A DNA stretch of 64,000 bases, taken from assembly GCA_024036415.1 (NCBI GenBank), contig JAMWET010003073.1, positions 400,501-464,500 on the forward strand, written 5' to 3'. Below are positions 27,280-64,000 of this stretch, piece after piece (positions within the stretch are counted from its first letter, which is position 1; every line of letters starts with the position of its first letter). The DNA is from Prochilodus magdalenae. Its lineage: Eukaryota; Chordata; Actinopteri; Characiformes; Prochilodontidae. The notes under the pieces are model-generated. The model had not been told where the DNA came from. It saw only the letters and a list, made by a program, of their open reading frames with translations, and made no database searches. Both the position numbers and the translations under genes were made by a program.

Positions 27280-27470
27280 CAACACCCCCACCCCCGGCCC
27301 AAACCCCCCCTCCACACCTCCCTCCCACCCTCCCTCTTTGGAGTGACAGGCGGAGGGCCCTCCTCGCTGCAGCTGCTCCTCTTTACGCTGGCGAATCACA
27401 TACCCGCTGGAGTCTCCTGCCTTTTGTCCCATAGCTCATCCATATAAGCAAAGCAAGGAAGCTGCGGCTC
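27280..27470 (+). promoter_or_regulatory. Candidate pax2 core promoter
   Basis: A C-rich stretch (27284-27345) is followed by a GC-rich segment with CTGCAGCTGC and a TATA-like CCATATAAGC at 27440-27449, which also resembles a CArg-type SRF site. It lies about 550 bp upstream of the start codon, a reasonable leader length for this family. The transcription start is not visible from sequence, so this is inference from composition and position. Confidence 0.4.
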
Positions 27471-27651
27471 CGTACACACACCTACAACCATACCACAGGC
27501 CCGGTGCTGCACTCCAGCTAGCCCGCGCGCAGTGCCTCTTCAAACGGCAACAGGGAACTTGCACCTGCGCCTCCTCTCATTCACCAGCTATTCCGTACCG
27601 GCCGCTGACCGAGGGTACTGACAGAGGCCACCGGGGATTTAGGACACACCG

Positions 27652-27678
27652 ATGGCTCGAGCGACCGGCGTTTATTAA
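27652..27678 (+). promoter_or_regulatory. Upstream ORF 1 in the pax2 leader
   Basis: ATG GCT CGA then five further codons and TAA, entirely within the presumed 5' leader and closed 318 bases before the main ATG. If transcribed, such a short ORF could reduce translation of the main frame. Whether this stretch is in the mRNA depends on the unmapped start site. Confidence 0.4.
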
Positions 27679-27728
27679 CAGAAGCGTTTTTATTTCCACA
27701 TAAACATTGAAGACCACCAGCTCCGGTC

Positions 27729-27743
27729 ATGGTCGACACCTGA
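27729..27743 (+). promoter_or_regulatory. Upstream ORF 2 in the pax2 leader
   Basis: ATG GTC GAC ACC TGA, a four-codon ORF that contains a SalI-type GTCGAC palindrome. It ends 253 bases before the main start, leaving room for reinitiation. Confidence 0.35.
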
Positions 27744-27784
27744 GCGCAGGACTGACCGCGGGCTTGTGCTGCTGTTGTTGGTTT

Positions 27785-27806
27785 TTTGTTTGTTTGTTTG
27801 TTTGTT
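27785..27806. repeat. TTTG microsatellite in the 5' leader
   Basis: Five TTTG units after a T-run, between the second upstream ORF and the start codon. Confidence 0.85.
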
Positions 27807-27996
27807 GTCTTCTCCTCCCACGTGAGGGAACTCGCTGAAGTTTGCCCGCGGTGTCCGGTCGGAGCCCGGAGGGAACCGCACTCTGCTGTCTCCACTTTAC
27901 GCTCGTTTTCTATTGTTTTTTTTCTTCTGTAATTATCTGCACAAAGACAGCGAGACGGCGGCTTCAGCTGATTACCTGTCCCTGCTCTGCTGCCCC

Positions 27997-55008
<27,012 letters not shown>

Positions 55009-56989
55009 TTACCACGGAAACCAAACCAGACACCACACCCATAGCCTGGGACTTCCTATTGTGCCAGTGTGAACGGTGCGGGTGATTGGATGCAGGCCAC
55101 CTTCCGTAATTCACATGATGAAGAGCGGGCCAACCAGGACGCCAGACGGCTAACCCACATTCAGCCATTCAAATCCAAGAGGCCAACTGTTACAGTGGGT
55201 GCACACATCTCAAAGACCTGACTAATAAATCTTCTGAGAATTAATGCGAAAGAGGAGGACGACGCAGGAGGCAACTTTATTTTTTTTATTTGTTTGTTTA
55301 TGAAAGACTCACTGCTTTCTGTTTTCATACTCCTGTCTTTTCTGAAAGAAAACATTCCTCTTTCATGACTGTTGTATGGCAGTTTGTTCTTTTCCTGCTC
55401 TCATTCTTCTCTCTCTTACTCTCTCTCTCTCAGAATTGTGCAATGCAACATAATTTATCTGGACTTACAGCTAGCATGTAAACTGCTTTTTCATCAATAC
55501 AAGCCATGGAAAGATTACTAGCACATCTCCTCTGTGAAAAACAATCAGTTATATGTGAAGAGAGAGGAGAAAGAAAGAGCTTTATCTACACAAACCAACT
55601 GTGTACTAACTCCGAGCAGGCTGGGGAATTATTGAACATGTATTCTTAAATTATTATGATTGTTTTTGCATTTCTCATTTTATATGAAGGCTTAATCTTA
55701 AATGACAATGCTGTAAGCATGATCTATTTTCTTTAGTTATATAATTGTCTGCTGAATTATCCCAGATGAATCAAGGCATTATATCATTTTCATCTTATTT
55801 TTTGCACTACAGATTTTTCATACTTTAGATAGACTCGATGAGACCTTTTTGACTCCACCCTATATACAATATTTGTGATTCCAATGAGGTTTGAAGGGAT
55901 TGGCCTTCGCTGAGCTGGTAGAGAATGAATGCGACTTAAGGCCAGTAACACCATATAACACTTCAGTATGAAAACCCTGGCAACTCATTTGCTAATTGAA
56001 ATATTTATGTACAAATCTAAACAGTCACTCTCGTGGAACTGCAGTCGCTACTGCTGTGAGAGTATTCCAAGCTTGTATCTACTGTACTTGTACTGAGTGA
56101 CTACTGTTTAAAAGGAGCATTAAGGGGAGCCATATCCCACTCTACCCATCCAACACGGCATCTAACGCTCCTAACGTGTTTACAGAGCATCGCTTTTCCT
56201 AACATTTTTCACAGCGTCTTAGTTTTAGCAACTAAAAATTGCTCCTTAGGAAAGTCCTGCTGTTTAGTATGATCCAACTCAAAGGCAACAGTGCTTTAAG
56301 AGCAGTTTCTTGTCATTGGCAGCGCATTCAACACAACACTACACATAGAAATCAATCAATCCCAAGTACACACAAAGCTAGGGTTTCTGACTTGGAGTGG
56401 GGCGGGTGGGGGTGGGGTTGGGTTAAAACAGACAGTACTTTTATCACACTTGCCAAAGATTTTTTGTTTGCTATTTTATTTACAGTCTATTATATTGTGA
56501 TTACAGTATTATGGAAAAAACTTTTTTTTTTTAAGTATGTACACCTATGCAGAGTAAAACAAAACTGTCATATGCATTTAAAACTTCTGGCATATTGTTA
56601 GTTTTTTGTTGTTTATTAATTATTTATTTCATGTTATTTTGTGATGGGTTGTTGCTTTATTATATGGTTGTGTGAAGTTACATTTCTTCCCCTCTGTAAA
56701 TATATTCATGTAAAAAAAATAATAACGCTCCTTTATCGCACATACTGGTCTCTGTCAGTTTGGTGAGAACATATGGAGGAGTAACAAGAAAACAAGACAA
56801 ATGGTCTGTTGAACTGAGTCCCAAAAAAAGGATGAGAGTAATTCGGCTTTGCTCAACGATGTAGGGTTTTAATCCATTCATGTCTACTGCTTGGAAGCCA
56901 CTATGCACATTTAAGGGAATATTTCTAAAGGTTCTTTCCTAAAGTATATCTTTTTTTTTTTTACATTTGTTCTGTAAACTTATTTCTTA

Positions 56990-57025
<36 letters not shown>

Positions 57026-57470
57026 CATCATAATTTGGGTAGTACTCCTTGCAGGTCAGAACCATTTTAAGCACTAGGATGGACGGCCGCATGCTGACCC
57101 TTTTGAAATGGCTACACTGTCTGAAACACTGAATCTCACTTAATATACAACCACTGAAGGACCTGACCCTTACTCAACAGCCTTTTTCCTTCACTTTGAA
57201 AGAAATTTGTCATATTCGGCTTTCACGTGGGATCTGAAGACTTGATCAACTTTCAACGTTCCTGAACAAATCCTACAGTTAACATTTTGTCAATAACTTC
57301 TTATTGACCACATAGCTGGCACTGTAAAAGAAGACTGTGAGCTAAGAGATGTCTTGATTGTGAAGAGATGTTTTCAGTTCATGATAAAGCCGTACGACTT
57401 CAATCATTGTTTAAATATGAGTCTGAATTTTTGTGCATACGAGAAATAAATTTTATATGTTAAATCAGAA
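55009..57470 (+). other. pax2 3' untranslated region with candidate poly(A) signals
   Basis: AT-rich sequence without a coding frame follows the stop. AATAAA occurs early at 55224-55229 and again at 57445-57450 and 57520-57525; the pair near 57.45 kb would give a 3' UTR of about 2.4 kb, in keeping with long Pax2 transcripts. T-runs at 56520-56535 and 56950-56962 and an ATT microsatellite at 56991-57025 lie inside. Which signal is used cannot be told here. Confidence 0.55.
56991..57025. repeat. ATT microsatellite in the 3' UTR
   Basis: Eleven ATT units ahead of ATCATCATAA. Confidence 0.92.
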
Positions 57471-58619
57471 AATATTTGGAACTCATTTCTGAATCGACAA
57501 AAATTTTAACTTTGTGAAAAATAAATATGGGATAGCTCAATCATAAATGATTGTGTTCCATATTTATATGAAGATTTTCCCTATTGCCCTATTAGGAAGA
57601 ATTATTAATAATATTATGTTATGTAATATTATGTTTGGTGATAGTGTACTGATTCTGAAAAACTAATAGTTCACATGCAAAGATGGAACACAGGAATGAA
57701 TTAAGACTTCCCCACTCCAACATAAACATGTAGCATAAGGGTGTATCACTAACATTAGCATTAGCAAGTCATGGCTAACAAGTTCACATGAACACTAGGA
57801 CATACTGTAGGCCTTTTATACTAGGACTTTAGTCACCTTGTTTACAACACTGCCCCTATATTGCTGTTTGCCCTGTAAACCTGTATCACAATATGTATCA
57901 TATTTTCAGGTTCTTGCCAGTATGTGGTTCTATAGCCTAGCATGTTGTTGGTTCTATAGACTAGGGGAAGTTGTTGAGATGCAAGGAAAGTCATTTTGAG
58001 CAATTTTATATAAAATAGCTCACCGTACATAAAAAATTTGACTCCATTTATTTATCTAGTTATTTATTTATCATTTTTGTTGACAGTGGTGACGATACAT
58101 GCCAGAAGTTGCAACCAGATGTTTGAGGCACAAGTTTATCCATTTTATTTATGATCCATTGTTCCAGGTTTTAATATGTAACGCTGAAGGTGATAAAATG
58201 GTAGTACATTTTTTTGGCCTCATGATGCTCTACGCATACCTCTCAACCATAAATGTGTTAATAAAAATATAATATGTCAAATCTTAATCTCAGCACTCAA
58301 CAAACATTAATGTCAACACTATCATAAGGACATTCTCCCACATAGGCGACATATTAATAAACATGTATGCAACAATTTAATGTGTGGGAAACTTTAGATG
58401 CATGAAATGCAAACCTCTAACCTTGCAAACAACTCACACTTAACTTATGCAGCATTGCGCATCAAACCACTTTGACTTTGTTGACATTTTAGTGAACTAA
58501 TGAGGTGGGCCAAAAAACATTCTGAAATTCCCATCAAGTGCAGAAGCCTTCACAAATTAAATTCCCATTTATTGCACCTGCAGTTCAAATCACTTTCAAA
58601 ACCGTTTCTGAATCCCTGT

Positions 58620-59400
58620 TGACAAACCATTTAAGGGTCTGACCGAGGCCTTCCCTTGGGACTATATAAACAGCTTAGTGCTTAATACAACAAATTCTAT
58701 TCACGCAATCCAAAATATAATTAGGAAATTTAAAGCTAAGTAAATGAACTCCTTTAAAGGCAGGAGAGAAAGAACGGCGGCGGCGCAGTGCAGTGAGGGC
58801 AGGAGGAAGAACGCCAAAGAATGTTTTCTTCATGATTTGGATCACTGAGCACATAAAGTGTTTAACCTCTCCATGCATTGGAAAGCAGAAATATTATTTC
58901 TAGAGATGGGGCCAAATTCAATTAGCGAAACTGAACAAAGAGAGGGAGCCATTTATGCAGGAAACCTCACACAGGAAGCTATTTCCACTCTTTAGAAATG
59001 CTTTTTTTTTTTAGCCTCTTAATCCTTCCAGCTTCTTGGAGAACTCTTTTATGTGCAGTTATTGATCATGAATAGGGCTAGGATGGGTAGATTAACATTG
59101 TAAGATTGCTCATGGATTTCCATTGTGCAAAGGAAATGATGCAAGACGTCCTTGTGCTCTCTCTGCTTGAATTAGTCCACCCGCCTGGTTGGCGACTATT
59201 TTCATCTCAACCTCAACATTACACACTTCCTCCCTTAGCTGAACCAAAAGAACGATAAATGGGCTAGTTCTTTCAAAAAGTACACCATCAAACATGCTAA
59301 TGATTTCGGCACTCAATGAAAAGTAGTGGGGAGCAATTAGCCTGACTTTGTTTGCGTGATGCTAACTGGCCCTTGCTAATATTTAACTCAGTGGCAACTT
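58620..59400. promoter_or_regulatory. Candidate conserved block downstream of pax2
   Basis: GGCGGCGGCGCAGTGCAGTG, GGCCAAATTCAATTAGCG, GCAGTTATTGATCATGAATA and GAATTAGTCCACCCGCC lie in repeat-free sequence about 1.2 kb beyond the last poly(A) signal. Confidence 0.3.
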
Positions 59401-60099
59401 CAGTATATTTGAGTAGGTTATAAGCACACTGAGAATATTTACCTTGTGTAAAGTATACAATACCAGTTAAACATTTGGGTGCACCTGAATATGTACTAAA
59501 TATGTATTTTCATATTTAAAAAATTATGCTCTTACAACTGCTGCTTGAGAGGGTCACTTATGTCACTGAGCAAAGAAATGTTTGTTGTGAGGCTCAGGTT
59601 GATACTTTACAGCAGGACAACATTAATAAACATACTAACTAAACATTAAAATAAAGAAATATAAAAGAGATTAATATTAAATAAATAAAAATACAGAACA
59701 TACAAAGACAGGAGGGGTCTGGGGGAGAGCGGAGATTTAAATTAAATAATAGGAACAAGTTTAGGCACACACACTTTATACTCCTTAAATGCAACATATT
59801 ACAGTAATAGCGGTGATGGTCTGCTCAGTTGCTTGTACTTTATTGGACAGATACTAGAGAAAACAGTATGAACTACCACGGTACACTGCATTTACATGAA
59901 GGCCTGATACCCAGTGACTCATGGGGCTACACTGCCCACAGCAACAATCTGCGGATTTACTCATTCCACCTCTACATACAAACATCAGCACCAAATTGTC
60001 CTTTATTTCACTCCTCTCTTGTACCTAAAATGTTTTAGACATAGATTTCTAATATTTCCATGAAATCATAGTTGTAGTTTTAAAACAGTTTTCCTGTTT

Positions 60100-60336
60100 T
60101 TGTTTTGTGCACACATATAAATTCTTTATATATATTTGTGGGTATATTGTGGTTATTGTGTAGATTGTATATTGTAAATGTCTGTATTTATTATGTATAT
60201 GTGGAGTCATTGTGTATATTGTGGACTGTCAGTTAGTTATGTGTATATTGGTATTGTACTAAAGACACAAACTGCTAAAACCAAATTCCTTGCATGTGCC
60301 AACATACTTGGCCAATAAACCTGATTCTGATTCCAG
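60100..60336 (+). mobile_element. LINE 3' tail
   Basis: The segment ends CAAATTCCTTGCATGTGCCA, ACATACTTGGCCAATAAACC, TGATTCTGATTCC, the 3' end of a common fish non-LTR retroelement (Rex-like by recollection). The preceding 130 bp of repeated GTATATTGTG units is typical of its 3' UTR. No coding part remains. Confidence 0.65.
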
Positions 60337-61359
60337 TAGAGGTTGGATTTGAAATAGTGGACGGCAGAAAAACTTACTGGTTTCCTGTACACTAGTAGTG
60401 ATAGGAACCAGGGGGTCTACAATGGACAAAAAGCCATTTTATTTGCTATCCAAAATGCCCATTGAACTTACATGTGTTTACATGTATGTGATAATACCAT
60501 TCTTAAAATCTTAAAATAAGTTATAAATAAAATAGGTTTTCTTTGTGACTTTTCTGGCACAAGAACTCTCTGCCATTATTTCTACAGCATGAATGGAAGG
60601 CTTTAAAAAAATGTTTTAGGCCAAAAGCGTCTTCTACTTCACAGCAGTGTGACAAACATGTGGTGGCATATTTGTAATTAATGAATGTAGTAACAATCTG
60701 CACCTGAGTTCCATCATCACCACTGACGTTTTTCAAGAATGGAGTATCACACCTCTCTAAATGACTTGCTTTACATCTTAAAGCACAGAGAATGTAATAT
60801 TTAAGTTCTAAAATGATAAGCATTTCAAATTGTTTATTGCTTGTTTACAGCTTCGTCCTTCATTCCTTTGAGGTTGGAAAATAGACATGCATCAGGTCAC
60901 AGCAACTTCTGGTGTCACTGGTGTTTGCTGAGTTCCTTGCCCCTCTGAGGGCTCATCTAAAACCCTTCACTTGAGCTAATAAAGTAATGCAATGGGCCTT
61001 AGGCACTTCATTATGCAGTACATTTGTAAAAAATCAAAATAAGGTCAAGTTATTGCAAGTTACTGTTGAATTTTAGCATTACAGTTTACTGTGAAACAAG
61101 GAAAACCATGAGTATGAGTAGGTGAACTATTGGCTGGTAGTGTATGTCTACCTGCATCTATAACAATACAATCGTAAGCTAATATTGGTCTTTATGAAAA
61201 AGCAGGACATGAAAGTTACAAAACCCTACAACATGATTTCTAAAAAAAAAAAAAGCAGAACCCCACAGACAAAGGTGTTATGGATATATTTCTTGCCATT
61301 AGTTTAACTGACTAAATGTATGAGATATTTTCACTTTACAAACTTTTCTATTGTTCTTG

Positions 61360-61745
61360 CAGCCTTTCTCTCCTGACAGAGTGAGCCCAAGTCTCATACT
61401 CTATCATTTTCTTTTCTCTGCCTGTTGTTTGTTTCATGGCTCCCCTGTGAAGCTTCACGGCCGGATGTTCCGTCAGCTCGGAACTGTCGTCTATGTTTGT
61501 CATTCAGGCCTTGTTAGCGAGAGGGGAAAAAAAACCCACCTGATTTCTTCCTTCCCTCTGCCGAGAATTCCCTGTGGTAAAATTATTCCATTTAGAGGCA
61601 AAGTTTTTTTTTGTCACTCCACTGTCTAAATTGGCATATCTGGCTCTTTCACAGAAACCAGTAAACTGTGAACCTGGATGCAGCTGCCAATCAAGCACAG
61701 TGTTTCTTCAGCACGCCAGATGACATCCGGAGCAGGGGAGAGAAG
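61360..61745. promoter_or_regulatory. Candidate conserved block downstream of pax2
   Basis: CTTCACGGCCGGATGTTCCG, GCTCGGAACTGTCGTC, GCCTTGTTAGCGAGAGG and GGATGCAGCTGCCAATCAAG in mixed sequence ending at an A-rich run (61750-61782). Confidence 0.3.
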
Positions 61746-61749
61746 GAAA

Positions 61750-63100
61750 AAAAAAAAAGAAAGACAAAAAAAAAAAAAAAAGACAGACACAGATTGAGAC
61801 GGGGTAAGCTGATTGGCTTTCATAAGAGAGGCATTACAAAAAAGCACCTGCCACTGTCAGGACTCTTACAAACACACACATACACGTACACAAACACAAA
61901 AGCACTCATACTCAAACACAACATGCACTGCAAGCATGAAAACTCCTATAAAGAGTGCATTATACACACCAACTCAAATACGGTATGAGCATGGACCCAA
62001 CAGAGCCTGCTATTGCATTATTCCACAAGTTTTTACATGACAAGCTCTCAGTTTCCAGGATTCATTATGTCAGGGGTTCCATACAACATACTCCAAAGTT
62101 AGAGGCCCGAGTTTTAATATGATAATACAAACTGAAACCATTCAAATTCTCAGTTAAAAATTTATATTCTGCCTGAAGAGTTAGTTAAAATTAAGACTGT
62201 ATCTAACCATGACTACTACTGTTACTGCTATATAACTTATTATTTTCTATAAACAAGGCTTGGCCAAGAAGACCAGCTCACAATTGCCAGACGGTCTGCT
62301 GTGTTGTCCTGTATGGATCACAAGTGTTTGGTGTTTCTGATCGATCTAATTTATCAGGTAAAGTTTTAAGCTATCATTAAAGTTAAGGAAACATTAAAGT
62401 GTTTAAAAATAAGGACTTTAATATAAAATATGATGTCAGCCCTAGTTCTATCATAGCCATGCCCACAGGTCTTATTAACTATATTTAGCACTACCGTATG
62501 TAGCTGGACTGCACTGTACATTGTAGGTGGGTCATGGACATGATTATGTGCCTGAAAAATATAGTAAGTAAGACATGTGAACCATCTTTCTGTGCATCCA
62601 TAAAACAAATCATTTTAGTTTTCTTTTTTTGCCTCCAAATATCCAAAAATGGAGGTTGTGCGATCATCATCAATAAAACAGTTTGGCATGATTTTGTGTT
62701 TGAAAAAAAAAGGCAACTTTAGAAATTAAATTCTATTAGCCATGACTGGAATGGTTTACTATGACCTCAGGAAAACCAAAATATGTGTAATATTATTTAT
62801 TTTTTTATTTATTTGACATAGATATGTGTTCAATTTGAAATCATAAGGTGATCTTTTACCTCCCTAAAGAATTTTTCATGTACAACAAGCCAGGTTAAAG
62901 GAACATATAGAGAAAGGGCCAAATGCTGCTCTACCCTTTTTTTTTTTAACAGTATTAAGATGGCATGGAGTACCCAGCTTACCCAATACAGCTCCTGTAA
63001 GCTTGTGGGCACACTGTACACACAACACTAGAAAATCTGAACACTGAATTTGCAGTATTTACATTTGTTTCCTGTTTACAATGAGAAAATCAAGTGTTTT
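61750..63100. other. Downstream intergenic sequence, nothing recognised
   Basis: A-rich runs at 61746-61782, an AC-rich patch at 61870-61905 and otherwise AT-rich DNA. No gene or clear mobile element before the Tc1/L2 relic. Confidence 0.5.
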
Positions 63101-63815
63101 ACACTTACCATCAAATTGCACCTAGAAGGAATCACCCAACAGGAATGAAACTTGGGGGATGGGTGTGACATTGTGAGATATGCGAATGATTCAAGGATTC
63201 GACCCTTCTGCTCTCAAGAGGCCATCCAAATACTAGTCCAGTCTCTTGTCATTTCAAGGCTTGACCTGGGTAAATTGCTCCTTGCTGGTTTTCCTTTGTA
63301 GGTCGTAAAAAAACTTGCAACTGATCCAGAATGCAGCAACTTGGCCTGTCTTTGATCTTCCCAGGTTCACCCATGTCACTCCACTGCTGTGCCCTTCTTT
63401 GTATCCTTCTCTATAGTGTTAGCACTGGCACTGTTCAGGCAGCATCCGAGCTCAATGTGAGTTTTAATACTCTAAGCTTCCTGGACTGGCAAGGAAACAT
63501 TGAACACAAGGAAACACTGAACAATAAGCACAGTTGAAGTCGCTCTGGATAAGAGCATCGGCTACAAGCCACAAATGTTTCACAGCAAGCTGTTGGTAGT
63601 ATTAGGTACAAGAAATATTGATGGATTGTCCCAGGACACCATAAGGAACCTTTACAACTGAATGCAGAGGCGTCTGGCATGTTGCATGAGACACTACTTC
63701 TGTAGGTGTAGCTCAAAAGTCTAAATTTAGCATCATTCATTGTTCCTGGTAACCTTTATCAATCTTCCCAATAGCATTGCAATCTGACACTTCCTTCTGG
63801 GTGCAACTATACATT
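63101..63815 (+). mobile_element. Tc1-like relic carrying an inserted L2-type LINE fragment
   Basis: The left end has GCACCTAGAAGGAATCACCC and AACAGGAATGAAAC; the right end has CACTTCCTTCTGGGTGCAAC, its reverse complement. Transposase remains near the right end read LYN*MQRRLACCM, the usual Tc1 C-terminus. Between the two lies an L2-like fragment on the same strand. The left end matches that of the relic at 12.7 kb. Confidence 0.75.
63195..63571 (+). mobile_element. L2-type LINE 3' fragment (reverse transcriptase end plus tail)
   Basis: Frameshifted remains of a reverse transcriptase thumb region are readable (VQSLVISRLDL, LLLAGFPL, LIQNAATWPVFDLP, FTHVTPLLC), followed at 63539-63571 by GTCGCTCTGGATAAGAGCAT and CGGCTACAAGCC, the conserved 3' tail of fish L2 elements and the SINEs that use it. 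It is 5'-truncated, typical of LINE insertion. Confidence 0.75.
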
Positions 63816-64000
63816 TAATGTAGGGTGTAATTTGCTCAGGGTTACAATCGTAGCTATAGTTCTTATCTATTTGTTCCTGAGATACTTGAATAACTGTCTG
63901 CTTGTTTCAGAACACTTAATGGACCTGGAAGAGAAATGGAGCAACAAAGGCTCACAGCACAAACGGGTATCGTTCTCACAACACTAAAAACTCATCATAC

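Overview
The window is vertebrate DNA, most likely from a teleost fish. It carries one protein-coding gene: a complete paired-box gene of the PAX2/5/8 group, on the + strand from about 27.4 to 57.5 kb. The first exon encodes the PAX2-type N-terminus (MDIHCKADPFSAMH), which separates it from PAX5 and PAX8. Ten coding exons join at GT/AG sites with every phase agreeing, giving 1161 coding bases (386 residues plus stop). The protein has a paired domain, an octapeptide, a partial homeodomain and a C-terminal transactivation region ending YDRH. Teleosts keep two copies (pax2a and pax2b). No neighbouring gene lies in the window, so I cannot fix which copy this is.

Layout: 1-27.3 kb is a gene-free upstream region holding transposon relics, microsatellites and several repeat-free blocks that look like regulatory DNA. 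At 27.3-28.0 kb lie the probable promoter and 5' leader, with a TATA-like element, C-rich tracts and two short upstream ORFs. At 28.0-55.0 kb lie the exons and introns; introns 3, 5, 6 and 7 are large and contain most of the candidate enhancers. At 55.0 to about 57.5 kb is the 3' UTR, and 57.5-64 kb is gene-free downstream sequence with a LINE tail and a nested Tc1/L2 relic at the right edge.

Mobile DNA: five Tc1/mariner-like relics (12.7, 15.8-16.7, 18.85-20.27, 43.9-44.3 and 63.1-63.8 kb), a TTAA-flanked MITE (38.84-39.07 kb), L2-type tails, a LINE 3' tail, and two dispersed repeat families that I recognised only by comparing parts of the window with each other. All transposase reading frames are broken. 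Microsatellites are dense, mainly AAT, AT, AC, GA and a TATAG pentamer.

I found no new multi-gene system; the window reads as a developmental-regulator locus in a gene desert. The oddest local features are a near-duplicate of the exon 2 splice acceptor about 110 bp upstream of the real one, and a 30-bp-period minisatellite filling the second half of intron 2 up to about 50 bp from exon 3. Regulatory calls come from sequence appearance only, without cross-species alignment, and carry modest confidence.
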